Shown here one piece after another: positions 24,785-34,352 of a stretch of DNA of 64,000 bases. Within the stretch, counting starts at the first letter, position 1, and every line of letters starts with the position of its first letter. The notes beneath the pieces are model-generated. The model was not told the origin of the DNA and made no database searches. It was given only the letters and a program-made list of their open reading frames with translations. The position numbers and the translations under genes are program-made. This stretch comes from Bradyrhizobium diazoefficiens (GTDB lineage Bacteria; Pseudomonadota; Alphaproteobacteria; Rhizobiales; Xanthobacteraceae), in contig NZ_JAENXS010000007.1 in NCBI RefSeq assembly GCF_016612535.1, positions 62,001 to 126,000 on the forward strand. Direction: 5' to 3'.

Positions 24785-25324
24785 TCACTTTACGTCGGGT
24801 CGAGCATCGCCGACGAACTTGTCACGGTTCGGCATTTTGATCGCCGCGAGCGATTTGGCATCGAGCGTCGCATCCGCTCCGACCAGTCCATTCAAGTTCA
24901 GGATGTAGGCCGACACCGCGTATACGTCGTCATTGCTCAGCGACTGCGGCGCGTTCTGCGGCATGGCGCGACGGACATAGTCGAACAACGTTGGCGCATA
25001 GGGCCAATAGCTGCCGACAGTGCGTATCGGCTTCGCTGTGCTGATCGTTTCTTGACCGCCGACGAGACGATCGCCGACACCGCCCTCGCCCTTGTCGCCA
25101 TGGCATGACGCACATTGCTGGGCGAACACCTCGCGTCCATGACTGACTGATCCGCTTCCCGCAGGCAGATTGCTGCCATCGCGCCCGACATCGATATTCC
25201 AGCCCGCGATCTCGGCAGCTGTCGCCGTCCGACCAATGGCGTAAGCGCCCTGTGCTTGCGCGCCGGTCGCGAAGGCGCACAGCACGATCGCGCAGGCAAT
25301 GACGCAGATCTCACGCCAGCGCAT
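24785..25324 (-). CDS. monohaem c-type cytochrome partner of SoxC
   Basis: A 179 aa exported protein: signal peptide ending GAQAQG, one haem site CASCH at about residue 73, and a plausible axial Met in MPQN near residue 125. It starts within the last codons of soxC (14 base overlap), so the two are co-translated. Canonical SoxD is a larger dihaem protein; this one is shorter, closer to the SorB-like arrangement. It would take electrons from the molybdenum subunit. Confidence 0.8.
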   Translation of the reverse strand: MRWREICVIACAIVLCAFATGAQAQGAYAIGRTATAAEIAGWNIDVGRDGSNLPAGSGSVSHGREVFAQQCASCHGDKGEGGVGDRLVGGQETISTAKPIRTVGSYWPYAPTLFDYVRRAMPQNAPQSLSNDDVYAVSAYILNLNGLVGADATLDAKSLAAIKMPNRDKFVGDARPDVK

Positions 25325-26582
25325 TGGTCACCTCGCCGTCAGCCGCGATGCGCCAGGGCCAGATCGCGTTGTTGTGGTAGAAAAAATTCTCGCCGCGCAC
25401 CGCGAGCAGCTCGGCGAGCGTCGGCTGCACATAGCCGGTCTCGTCGATCGCACGGCTCTGGATCACCGCCGGCTTGCCGTCCCATTGCCAGGGCAAACGG
25501 AAGCGCGTGAGGGCACGTGTCAGCACCGGCTCCTGCAGCCGTGCCTCCTGCCAGTTCTTGCCGTCATCGATGGAGACTTCGACACGCTTGATCTTGCCGT
25601 GGCCACTCCAGGCGATGCCGGTGATTTCGTGGAAGCCGGGTACGTCGAGGCGCTGGCCCCCTGAGGGACGCGTGATGATCGACTTTGCCTCCATGTAAAA
25701 GGAGAACTCGCGCGCCGTGCCGTCCGGCAGGAGGTCGGTGTATTTCGAGGTCTCCTCGCGCGAGTAAGCGGGCTCCGCCGTCACGTGCAGGCGCCGCAAC
25801 CACTTCACATTCATATTGCCCTCGAAACCCGGCAGCAGCAGCCGCAACGGATAGCCCTGCTGCGGGCGAAGCCGCTCGCCGTTCTGGCTGTAGACGAGCA
25901 TGGCGTCCTCGAGGCATTTCTCGATCGGAATGCTTCGGGTCAGCGCGGCAGCGTCGGCGCCTTCAGCGATCACCCATTTGGCCTCCGGCTTCAGTCCGGC
26001 CTCCTGGAGCACCAGCTTCAGGCTGACGCCCGTCCATTCGGCGCAGCTCAGAAGACCGACGAGATCCGAGGCCGTCTTGCCATAGGGCTTGGTGTAACCG
26101 GGATTTCCCGAGCATTCGAGAAAATGGATGCGCGACTCCGACGGGAAGCGCCGCAGATCGTCCATGGTGAAGATCAACGGATGCTCGACGAGGCCGTGGA
26201 GCATCAGTCGGTGTTGCTCCGGGTCGATTGTCGGAACACCGCCATGATGTCGCTCGTAGAACAAGCCGTTCGGCGTAATGATGCCGTCGAGCTCCTGCAA
26301 CGGCGTCCGGCCGGAGGCGGAAATGTACTGCTTGAGATTCTTCGAGATGTTCTTGACGACGCCCTTCTCGAACGGCGACGGCGTGCCGTAGGGTTGGCTT
26401 CCCATCGGATCACCCGGCGCCTTCATCCAATTGGGAATGTTCGGTGGAAGATTTTCCGTCTCCGCGGCGGCCGGTGCACCGGCGCCGACGACAACACTGC
26501 CTGCCACGGCGCCGCCCCCTTGCAAGAAGCGGCGGCGTGTGGTCCTCGCGGATTTGTCGCGGATGTCGATCGTACGGCTCAT
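25311..26582 (-). CDS. soxC: sulfane/sulfite dehydrogenase molybdenum subunit (SoxC)
   Basis: A 423 aa TAT-exported protein (TTRRRFLQGGGAVAGS). The molybdopterin-coordinating cysteine is in RIHFLECSGNPGYT, the hallmark of SoxC/sulfite oxidase family. The C-terminal Ig-like dimerisation domain follows (KRVEVSIDDGKNWQEARL, FRLPWQWDG). It oxidises sulfite or the protein-bound sulfane sulfur in thiosulfate oxidation and hands electrons to the overlapping cytochrome. No soxABXYZ genes are nearby, so it may act as a stand-alone sulfite dehydrogenase. Confidence 0.85.
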   Translation of the reverse strand: MSRTIDIRDKSARTTRRRFLQGGGAVAGSVVVGAGAPAAAETENLPPNIPNWMKAPGDPMGSQPYGTPSPFEKGVVKNISKNLKQYISASGRTPLQELDGIITPNGLFYERHHGGVPTIDPEQHRLMLHGLVEHPLIFTMDDLRRFPSESRIHFLECSGNPGYTKPYGKTASDLVGLLSCAEWTGVSLKLVLQEAGLKPEAKWVIAEGADAAALTRSIPIEKCLEDAMLVYSQNGERLRPQQGYPLRLLLPGFEGNMNVKWLRRLHVTAEPAYSREETSKYTDLLPDGTAREFSFYMEAKSIITRPSGGQRLDVPGFHEITGIAWSGHGKIKRVEVSIDDGKNWQEARLQEPVLTRALTRFRLPWQWDGKPAVIQSRAIDETGYVQPTLAELLAVRGENFFYHNNAIWPWRIAADGEVTNALA

Positions 26583-26742
26583 GGCGGCCCCTCGGCTAAA
26601 GCTCGGCCCCTATGAAACCTTCCGCGGAGCGCATTTGCAATTCGCTTGCATTTCAAAAGCAGGCAATTTCGATCAGAGCCGATCTAAATCCACCGGGGCC
26701 GACAGCAGTTCCATGCTTTGCAGCGCACAAACGGCTCGCCTG

Positions 26743-27720
26743 TCACTCACCCGGCGCGATCGCATTGCTGGGCGTCTGCCGATCGGTGATCTGTTGGCCG
26801 AACAGGCTGCCAATCAGCTCAACCGCGGTGCGTGCAGTGCGGCCACGCTCATCGAGGAACGGATTGAGCTCGACGATGTCGACGGATCCGACAACGCCGG
26901 AATCGTGCAGCAGCTCCATGATCAGATGCGCCTCGCGATAGGTCGCGCCGCCCGGCACCGTGGTGCCGACGCCCGGCGCGACGCAAGGATCGAGAAAATC
27001 GACGTCGAAGCTGACATGCAGGACGCCGTTGCTCGCCTTGACGCGCTTGATGACGCGGCGGATCAGCACGGCGACGCCGAACTCGTCGATCTGGCGCATG
27101 TCGACAACCCTGATCCGGCGTGCGCGCATCAGCTCCTTTTCGAGCCTGTCGATCGAACGCGCGCCGAACAGGTCGAGCTTGTCTGGATCAATCGAGGCGC
27201 GCGGATCGTCGCCCAGGAGACCATCGAGGCCCGCCTCGCCGCACAGGAACGCCGCCGACATGCCGTGCATATTGGCTGTGATCGTCGTCTCCGGCGTGTT
27301 GTAGTCGGCATGGGCATCGAGCCAGAGCACGAACAGCTCCCGTCCGCGCTCCTGCCAATGCCGCGCCATCGCATTGACCGACCCCATCGACAGCGTGTGA
27401 TCGCCGCCGAGGAAGATCGGCAGGGCACCCGTTTGCGCGATCTCATAGCCGCGACGGCTGAGCACGCGCGTCCAGCGCTGGATTTCGCGGTAGTGATTGG
27501 CCTTCTCCGGCGGCCCGTCGGCGAGGTCCCTGACCTCGGTCACGGATAGATCGCCGTAATCGACCACGTCGAAATCCAGGCTTTCGAGCAGTGTTGCAAG
27601 CCCGGCGGTCCGCAGCGCCGCGGGCCCCATCAAGGTGCCGCGCTGCGAAGCGCCCATGTCGATCGGCGCGCCCAACAGCGCGATGCGCCGGGCTCGATCC
27701 GCGATGGTTCGATCGGTCAC
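26743..27720 (-). CDS. rocF: arginase
   Basis: A 325 aa ureohydrolase with all manganese-binding motifs: LGGDHTLS (His108), WLDAHADYN (Asp135, His137, Asp139) and SFDVDFLDP. The NMHGM substrate loop is present. It splits arginine to ornithine and urea. GTG start at 27720 with CAGGAG about eight bases upstream. It stands alone. In this type of bacterium arginase serves arginine catabolism and nitrogen recycling. Confidence 0.9.
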   Translation of the reverse strand: MTDRTIADRARRIALLGAPIDMGASQRGTLMGPAALRTAGLATLLESLDFDVVDYGDLSVTEVRDLADGPPEKANHYREIQRWTRVLSRRGYEIAQTGALPIFLGGDHTLSMGSVNAMARHWQERGRELFVLWLDAHADYNTPETTITANMHGMSAAFLCGEAGLDGLLGDDPRASIDPDKLDLFGARSIDRLEKELMRARRIRVVDMRQIDEFGVAVLIRRVIKRVKASNGVLHVSFDVDFLDPCVAPGVGTTVPGGATYREAHLIMELLHDSGVVGSVDIVELNPFLDERGRTARTAVELIGSLFGQQITDRQTPSNAIAPGE

Positions 27721-27882
27721 GGCAATCTCCTGAGGTCAGCAAGGCTGTGCCAGCGTAACAGAGATTCGCATCCGTCGTTTCACGGGGATTCGTGGCCAAA
27801 GGGCCCGCGTGCCCCGGAACAAATTCCATCACGCCGCATTTTCTCTGCAAGGCCGGTACCCGCCGTTCAAAACGGCGCCTGT

Positions 27883-27947
27883 CGCGGATAGCCAAAGGTC
27901 ATTCGACCCGCTGTTCCAAACGAGCGCACGCGCGGATAGCCAAAGGT
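27883..27947. repeat. pair of direct repeats upstream of the small membrane protein gene
   Basis: CGCGGATAGCCAAAGGT occurs at 27883-27899 and again at 27931-27947, exactly 48 bases apart. It lies about 40-100 bases before a TTG start. It could be paired binding sites or a slippage relic. Confidence 0.5.
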
Positions 27948-27986
27948 GCCGGCCTCTGTTTCTTTGTCAAATCGGAGGTCGCGAGC

Positions 27987-28247
27987 TTGAGCACGGACAT
28001 ACCGCAGCCCAATCCTCAGCCCGGCATGGCCGAGCGCGCCATCGATGCAGCGACCGACGTGTCCCACACCATCGGCGAGGTCGCCGGAGGTCTGCGTGCC
28101 GCCGTCGATCGCCTCACCTACGCGATCAACGAAGCGCGAAAGCCGGGACGGCCGCTCTCGACAGTCGCGGCGATTACGCGCGAGGCTCCCTTGGCCAGTC
28201 TGTTCGTCGCTTTTCTCTTTGGCGTGGCGGTTGCGCGCCGGCGCTAA
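27987..28247 (+). CDS. 86 aa membrane-anchored helical protein (ElaB/YqjD-like layout)
   Basis: TTG start chosen because CGGAGG precedes it by nine bases and the frame upstream is not protein-like. Layout: disordered Pro/Gln start, a long amphipathic helix (GEVAGGLRAAVDRLTYAINEARK), and a C-terminal hydrophobic helix ending VAVARRR. This is like small ribosome- or membrane-associated DUF883-type proteins, though the family match is only by shape. Confidence 0.55.
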   Translation: MSTDIPQPNPQPGMAERAIDAATDVSHTIGEVAGGLRAAVDRLTYAINEARKPGRPLSTVAAITREAPLASLFVAFLFGVAVARRR

Positions 28248-28264
28248 CACCAAAGCGAGCGCGT

Positions 28265-31009
28265 TCAGGCCGCGCTGACAGCTTCGAGTTCAGCCGCCAA
28301 AAATTGTTTCTCGAACGCGTCGGCAGGCATCGGGCGGCCGAAGAAATAGCCTTGCCCTTCCTCGCAGCCCATGCTGACCAGGAAGTCGGCGGTGGCGCGA
28401 TTCTCGATCCCTTCAGCGACAACTGTCAGGCCAAGCTGCTTGCTGAGGCCGATGGTCGAGCCGACAATGGCAGCGTCGTCGGAATCCGCGAGCAGATCGA
28501 GCACGAACGAGCGGTCAATCTTGAGTCCGTCGAGCGGAAACTTCTTCAAATAGCTCAGGCTCGCATAGCCTGTTCCGAAATCGTCGAACAGGACGCGAAC
28601 GCCGAGCTGCTGTATCCGCTTGAAGATGTCGAGCACCCGGCTCTCATCGTGCAGCAGGATATCCTCGGTGACTTCGATCTCGAGCAGCGACGGCGAAAGC
28701 CCGGTCTCGGCGAGCAGCACCGCCACCGAATGAGCGAGATCGCCGGAGTGGAGCTGTGACGGCGACAGATTGATCGCGACCCGCACGCTGTTACCAGACT
28801 GTTCCCATGCGCGCGCCTGCCGGCAGGCGGTCTCCATCACCCAGCTCGCGATCCGCTCGGACAGCGCCGAGGTGTTCACCACCGGCATGAACTCTCCAGG
28901 CGACACATAGCCGCGGACCGGGTGCCGCCAGCGAATCAGCGCTTCGGCGCCGACCAGGCTGCCTTCGACCAGGCGGACCTGGGGCTGATAGAACAGCTCG
29001 AATTCGCCGCGATCGGCCGCAAGCGCCAGTTCGATCTCCAGCGTCAACCGGTTCTCCAGCTCCTGCCGGATCGCGCTCTCGAAAATCACGTGGCTGCCAC
29101 GCCGCGTCGCCTTGGCGCGGCTCAACGCAAGATGGCCGTTGCTCAGGAGATCGTCCGCGCTCTGTCCACCTTCCGGATAGATAGCGACGCCGATGCTGAT
29201 CCTGACGCGGTGCTGGCGCGTGCCCGTCACCAGCGGCGCTTCGAACCCGCGCGCGATACGCTCTGCGAACGCGGCAATCGTCTCGCCTGCTTCAGCGCAG
29301 TCAGCTGCAATCGCGAACTCGTCGCCGCTGAGCCGGGCGACAACCGCCTTGCCATCGGTCTCGGTCCGCAGGCGCCCAGCGACCGCCCGCAGCACGAGGT
29401 CGCCGGCCGAATGTCCGAGCATGTCGTTGATTTGCTGAAAGCCATCGAGTCCCAGCACGAGCAGCGCGACCTCAGAGGACCGCCGCTCTGCAGCGGTGAT
29501 CAGACTGACGAGACCCGCATGCAGCGTGTTGCGGTTAGCAAGACCGGTCAGCGCATCATGCTCGGCGAGATATCTGATGCGTTCGGCCTCGCGCTTTCGT
29601 ACCGAAATATCGCGCAGGATTGCGCCATATTGGAAGCCGTCGGTGCCCTGCCAGCCCGAGAAGCTCGCCTCGACCGGAAATGTCTCGCCGTTCTTGCGCC
29701 GGCCCTCGAACTCGACGACGACGGCCCCGCCGGGGACCAGCAGCGCCTGGCGTGCAGCATCGCGGATGGCGAAGGTCTTTGCGCCGGCTTCCACCGGAAT
29801 CGCGCAAAGCGTTTCAAACGGGCGACCGATCATCTCGGTCGGCATGTAGCCAAAGATCGCGCTGGCGCCGGGATTCCAGACCGTGATCCGATGATCTTCG
29901 TCGGTACAGACCAGACCATCGCCGAGCGACATCGCGATGCGGTGAAAGCGGCTTTCAGCGATACGCCCCAGGAGACTGCGGAAATCGATCTCGTCCAGCG
30001 CGACCGCCGTCAGATAGGCGACAATCGCAATATGGAATAGCGAGGTATCGATGACCACCGGCCAACGTTGCTGCACGAGGACCGCCGTCAGTTCGATGCC
30101 TGCTCCGGCTGCGACCAGGATCGCGACGCGGACGCCAGGTGCGACACGGCGCCATGAATAGACCATCAGCAGGCAGAGCACGCCGAGGCCGGCGATCATG
30201 CCGACATTGGACGTCCAGCGCAGCATCCGGTTCTGAAGGACCGATTCTGCCGCCAACGCCTGGAGGACGGGCCCTGCAACGATACGGCCATTCGGAACAC
30301 TGAACCGATCGCCCAGTTCGAGCGCCGTAGCCCCGACGATGACCTTCTTGTCTCTCAGTTTGTCGAGCGCCGCAGTATTTCCCCGCAGCACGTCGACATA
30401 GGAGACGCTCGGGATGGACGCCGCCTGAATGCTGAAGTCGATCAGGAAGGGCGGCCGCCGATTGGCGTTCTGCCCGGCCAGCACAACGGCCATCGACTGC
30501 ACCTGCGCATCGCCGAGCTTCTCCCCGACGGGGTAGCGGCGGACCAGACCATCGGATTCGACTGCGACATTGACGACGGCCGGCCACGACTGGTTGCTGA
30601 AGGGCTTCAGAGGACGATTGATATGAGCCGCGCCGCCATTCGGCGTCGGCTGCTTGAATGACGGCAGGATGGTCGAGCCGCCGACCTCTCGAAGGGCCTT
30701 GAGGAAGGCCGCGTCGGAAGCCGGATCCGACGGCGTACTGAAATCGATGTCGAACGCCACATCCTGCGCGCCGGCGGCCTCGAGCCTGTGCAGGAGGTCA
30801 GCGTGCAGGCTACGCGGCCAGGGCCACACTCCGATCTGATCAATCGACGGGGCGTCGATAGCCACGACGACGACGTTGCCGGTGGCGGAACGCGATTGCC
30901 AGGCGAAGCGCAGATCGGTGAGTGCGTGGCGAAGCGCACCATCCCATCCCGTGGACAGCACGACCGCCAGCGCGATCACGACAAGGATATGTGGCCGATA
31001 GCGTTTCAC
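28265..31009 (-). CDS. CHASE2-PAS-GGDEF-EAL membrane protein
   Basis: About 914 aa starting at GTG 31009, which has GGGGGAG upstream; the farther GTG at 31024 lies within a hairpin. Order: N-terminal membrane helix, periplasmic CHASE2 sensor (to about 285), three helices (about 290-365), PAS (about 380-490), GGDEF (about 500-660), EAL (about 680-905). The GGDEF signature is SGDEF and lacks an RxxD inhibitory site, so cyclase activity is doubtful. EAL signature EALIRW, DDFGTGYASL and GQGYFFGRP are intact, so c-di-GMP hydrolysis is likely. It is paired with the fecR-like gene. Confidence 0.88.
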   Translation of the reverse strand: MKRYRPHILVVIALAVVLSTGWDGALRHALTDLRFAWQSRSATGNVVVVAIDAPSIDQIGVWPWPRSLHADLLHRLEAAGAQDVAFDIDFSTPSDPASDAAFLKALREVGGSTILPSFKQPTPNGGAAHINRPLKPFSNQSWPAVVNVAVESDGLVRRYPVGEKLGDAQVQSMAVVLAGQNANRRPPFLIDFSIQAASIPSVSYVDVLRGNTAALDKLRDKKVIVGATALELGDRFSVPNGRIVAGPVLQALAAESVLQNRMLRWTSNVGMIAGLGVLCLLMVYSWRRVAPGVRVAILVAAGAGIELTAVLVQQRWPVVIDTSLFHIAIVAYLTAVALDEIDFRSLLGRIAESRFHRIAMSLGDGLVCTDEDHRITVWNPGASAIFGYMPTEMIGRPFETLCAIPVEAGAKTFAIRDAARQALLVPGGAVVVEFEGRRKNGETFPVEASFSGWQGTDGFQYGAILRDISVRKREAERIRYLAEHDALTGLANRNTLHAGLVSLITAAERRSSEVALLVLGLDGFQQINDMLGHSAGDLVLRAVAGRLRTETDGKAVVARLSGDEFAIAADCAEAGETIAAFAERIARGFEAPLVTGTRQHRVRISIGVAIYPEGGQSADDLLSNGHLALSRAKATRRGSHVIFESAIRQELENRLTLEIELALAADRGEFELFYQPQVRLVEGSLVGAEALIRWRHPVRGYVSPGEFMPVVNTSALSERIASWVMETACRQARAWEQSGNSVRVAINLSPSQLHSGDLAHSVAVLLAETGLSPSLLEIEVTEDILLHDESRVLDIFKRIQQLGVRVLFDDFGTGYASLSYLKKFPLDGLKIDRSFVLDLLADSDDAAIVGSTIGLSKQLGLTVVAEGIENRATADFLVSMGCEEGQGYFFGRPMPADAFEKQFLAAELEAVSAA

Positions 31010-31020
31010 CTTGCTCCCCC

Positions 31021-31047
31021 GCACCGGGGGCGCTTGCCCCCCGGTGC
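31021..31047. other. intercistronic hairpin between the fecR-like and CHASE2 genes
   Basis: GCACCGGGGG and its complement form a 10 bp perfect stem with a seven base loop, with no T-run on either side. It sits directly before the ribosome site of the CHASE2 gene and may modulate expression or mRNA stability between the two cistrons. Confidence 0.6.
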
Positions 31048-31072
31048 TCCCCCATATAACGACGGCACGGTT

Positions 31073-32275
31073 CTAATGATGCTTGGACCAACCGTAATGA
31101 TTGCCGTTGTTGCCGCTATTGCCGCCATTACCGTTGCCGGTGGCGCCGCTGTTGTCATTTCCGTTATTGCCGCTATTACCGTTATTGCCGTTGTTACCTT
31201 TATTCCCGCCAGAATTATCGCTGGCCGACCCAGCCGTGGTCGCGGCGGTGCTCGTTACACTTGATGACGTCGATGAGGCGCTGGCCGCAGATCCACTGCC
31301 GCTCACCGTGACTGCTGTTACGGCGGAGCTGTTGGTGGCAGTAGTCGTCGTGCTCTTGCTATCGCTCCACACTGTTTTGTCGGTGCTGGCGTTCGCATTA
31401 CGCACGCGCCCCGGTGCGACGGCATCGTGGGCAAGCCCGTGCGTGACTTTGTGGAAGTTCAGCTTGACCTCGCCGAGCGAGGTCGAGAGGTGCACCATTC
31501 CGGCCTTGGGCGCATGAACTCCGCTTGCCTGGTGCGATTGCGTCGACGCCCCGGCCGTCTTGCTCCCCTTGTCGATCGGACCAAGCGCGTGGATCGCATG
31601 GCCGCTCGCCGTATTGCGCGGCGCCGACAATCCCGCCTTTGGCACCGGGACGCGCTCGATCGTCGAGGCGCGCGGCTTGCCTTGCTCGATCGGATTGAGC
31701 GTACCGGAGCCGCTCAGGCTGAGACCGGGCTTGCCGTGCTCGAACGCGGTAGCCACCTGTCCCGGCATCACTTGGGCAATCTGGCCCGTCCTGAAATCGG
31801 AAACTTCAACCTGGCCGCGGAGCACGCCAACCTTGGTGCTGCCTGCGTCAACCGTGACGCTGAAATGCGTTCCCTTGACCACGGCGGCGAGATACGGCGT
31901 TTCGACCTCGAAATGCTTGACGTTGCGCTTCTCGACCTCGAGCAGGATCGAACCTGCCTGCTGGATGATGGTCGTCGACAGTCCCTCCATCTTCTCGGTT
32001 GGCACGCCGACCACCGAGTTGGGCGAGATCAAAATCGTCTCCTCGCCACGAACGAGCAGCACGCGCCCGTTGCGTCCGGTGCGAATGGTGTCGCCCGGCT
32101 TCAGCGTCTCTTCCTGATTCAACGACACCTGCTGGGCACCGCTGGTTGCGAGCCACACCTCGCCCGATGACTTGCTGACCGACCAGACGCCGTCATCCGC
32201 AGCAGACGCACCGGAGGCCGTTCCCAGGATCAGCGCTGCCATCAAGGCGCACCGCATTCCAATTCGGACAAGCAT
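31073..32275 (-). CDS. FecR-domain exported protein with Asn/Gly-rich tail
   Basis: A 400 aa protein with a signal peptide (ending SGASAADD) and a FecR domain (about 30-170) containing LKPGDTIRTGRNGRVLLVRGEETILISPNS and VETPYLAAVVKGTHFSVTV. A Thr/Ser/Ala linker follows, and the last 50 residues are Asn/Gly repeats ending HYGWSKHH. FecR-domain proteins with a downstream CHASE2 gene are a known pairing that may sense ligands at the periplasm. It is divergent from the tpsB-like gene. Confidence 0.82.
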   Translation of the reverse strand: MLVRIGMRCALMAALILGTASGASAADDGVWSVSKSSGEVWLATSGAQQVSLNQEETLKPGDTIRTGRNGRVLLVRGEETILISPNSVVGVPTEKMEGLSTTIIQQAGSILLEVEKRNVKHFEVETPYLAAVVKGTHFSVTVDAGSTKVGVLRGQVEVSDFRTGQIAQVMPGQVATAFEHGKPGLSLSGSGTLNPIEQGKPRASTIERVPVPKAGLSAPRNTASGHAIHALGPIDKGSKTAGASTQSHQASGVHAPKAGMVHLSTSLGEVKLNFHKVTHGLAHDAVAPGRVRNANASTDKTVWSDSKSTTTTATNSSAVTAVTVSGSGSAASASSTSSSVTSTAATTAGSASDNSGGNKGNNGNNGNSGNNGNDNSGATGNGNGGNSGNNGNHYGWSKHH

Positions 32276-32404
32276 GACGACCCTCAGCGTGAGTTACTGC
32301 GAGCCTGATGCGTATCCGAAATCATTCAAAATTGACTTAGCGGAGACCCGGGAGTCCGGCGGCCGCATTAACCAATCGTTGACCATAAAAAACTATGAAA
32401 AATC

Positions 32405-34201
32405 ATGCGGCTACTGAATCCTTACCGGTATCTGGAGATTTCTCCGTCAAACTACGGAGAAAGGCCCCCGCCTCGCCCCGCCGGATGGTATCTCGCTGCC
32501 GCGCTCGTGCTGCTGGGACCAACGTTTGCGGGAATTCCGTCTGCGCTCGCGCAACAGGCGAACCAGCCGGGGTTCGATCCTCGTCAGACGGAGAAATATT
32601 TTGAAAACCAAACCGAGCAGGAATCTCTGAAGCGGCCTCCGGTGAAGCTACCCTCGGTCGGTCAGCCAAATACCGGCGGAGATACCAGGCCGCAATTCGT
32701 GCTGCGCGGCATCAACGTCAGCGGTGCCCACGCCATCCCGCACGATCGCATCGCCGCGGTCTCCCAGACCTATCTCGGCAAGCAAGTCTCGCAGGCCGAT
32801 CTCGCTGCGATTGCCGGCGCAATCAGTGATCTGTACCGCGCTCAGGGCTTCCATCTGAGCCGGGCGATCGTGCCGCCGCAGGACATCGCCGATGGCCGTG
32901 TCCGCATCCAGGTGATCGAAGGCGCGATCGTAGAGGCTGAGCTGAAAGGCGACGTCGCCGAGCAGTTCGGCGTGAGACCGATGCTCGGGCCGATCCTGGC
33001 CGAGCAGCCGTCGCGCCTGGCGACGCTCGAACGCCAGCTCTACCTCATCAACGGCCGGCCGGGTGTTCGGATCACCGATACCGCGCTGGAGGAGATCGGC
33101 GGCACGACCGGTCGCTTCCGCCTCATCGTCTATATGAAGACCTGGCACGTCTTCACCTCGTTCGGTATGGACAATCTCGGCTCGTCGTCGGTCGGCCCGT
33201 GGCAGACCTATGCGACCGGCGCCTTCAACTCCTATCTCACGCCCGGCGACACGCTCGCTGTCAACCTGTCGACCATCGCCAACGACCCGCGCGAGCTCGG
33301 CTTCGCGCGGCTGTCCTATGACGCGCCGGTTGGCGTCGACGGCGTGCGCCTTGGCGGATCCGTCCTCTACAGCGCGGTCCGGCCGGGCGATGCCCGCCGC
33401 CTCGACAGCGACATCACCACGACCGAGGCGTTCGAGCTGCGCGCCGGCATCGTCCCGCTCCAATCGCAATCATCCACGCTGGCTCTGACTGCGGCCACGA
33501 CCTTCAGCAACGTGTCCGAGCATGATCTCTACGGCCCCTGGTACAACGACCACATCAGGACCGCGAGCCTCACCGCCGACTACCGCCTTCAGGATCCCTT
33601 CGGCGGCACCAACTACGCAACACTGACTTATCGCCAGGGCCTCGACGTGTTCGGCGCCTCGCATTTCGACGACGATCTGTTGTCGCGTGATGGCGCGTCC
33701 TCGAATTTCTCGGTGTTGAATTTCTGGTTCACGCGCTACCAGAGCCTCAACGATGCGTGGTCGCTCAAGCTGTCCGCGGCGAGCCAGACCGCGTCACGGC
33801 CCCTGTTCACCTCGCAGCAATTCTACCTCGGCGGCGCAACCTTCGGCCGCGGCTATGGTGCGGCCGAGATCAGCGGGGACAATGGTCTGGCCGGCTCGCT
33901 CGAGCTGCGCTTCGACCAGAAGCTCAATTTCCGTTACTGGAGCGGCTACCAGCTCTACGCCTTCAGCGACGCCGGCGCAGTCTGGAACGACGGGTATCGG
34001 CTGAGCGACGGTTTGGCGCTGACGTCGGCCGGCGTAGGGGTACGGTTCTTCCTGTGGGACGATCTCCAGGCCGCTTTCGGCGTCGCTGTGCCGCTGAGCT
34101 ACCGGGCGCCGGACAACGAGCGCCGCAGCCCGCGCTTCCTGTTCACCCTCTCAAGCGCCTTCCGGCTCTGTCCGGAACGCGGCAGGGCGAACTGCCTCTA
34201 G
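32405..34201 (+). CDS. TpsB/ShlB-type two-partner secretion transporter
   Basis: A 598 aa outer-membrane protein. An extended N-terminus leads to a signal peptide (ending SALAQQ). Then come POTRA regions (FVLRGINVSGAHAIPHD and SRAIVPPQDIADGRVRIQVIEG), which recognise partner proteins, and a 16-strand beta barrel. FGRGYGAAEISGDNG matches the conserved loop 6 motif (VRGY/F type). It would secrete a TpsA adhesin or cytolysin, but no TpsA gene is in the window. Start has no strong ribosome site; the Met chosen is the first giving a signal peptide. Confidence 0.82.
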   Translation: MRLLNPYRYLEISPSNYGERPPPRPAGWYLAAALVLLGPTFAGIPSALAQQANQPGFDPRQTEKYFENQTEQESLKRPPVKLPSVGQPNTGGDTRPQFVLRGINVSGAHAIPHDRIAAVSQTYLGKQVSQADLAAIAGAISDLYRAQGFHLSRAIVPPQDIADGRVRIQVIEGAIVEAELKGDVAEQFGVRPMLGPILAEQPSRLATLERQLYLINGRPGVRITDTALEEIGGTTGRFRLIVYMKTWHVFTSFGMDNLGSSSVGPWQTYATGAFNSYLTPGDTLAVNLSTIANDPRELGFARLSYDAPVGVDGVRLGGSVLYSAVRPGDARRLDSDITTTEAFELRAGIVPLQSQSSTLALTAATTFSNVSEHDLYGPWYNDHIRTASLTADYRLQDPFGGTNYATLTYRQGLDVFGASHFDDDLLSRDGASSNFSVLNFWFTRYQSLNDAWSLKLSAASQTASRPLFTSQQFYLGGATFGRGYGAAEISGDNGLAGSLELRFDQKLNFRYWSGYQLYAFSDAGAVWNDGYRLSDGLALTSAGVGVRFFLWDDLQAAFGVAVPLSYRAPDNERRSPRFLFTLSSAFRLCPERGRANCL

Positions 34202-34352
34202 CGGTTCCAGCATGACGCTGAAGCCCGTCGTGGCCCCTTTTTGCGACCTTCCTCGCAGACTTGCCTAAATTTAATCCCAGAACGTGCTCACGATCGCTCG
34301 ATCTGGGCGTTTTCGATCGCCATGTTCAGTCAAAAGTGATTGAGACGGAACC

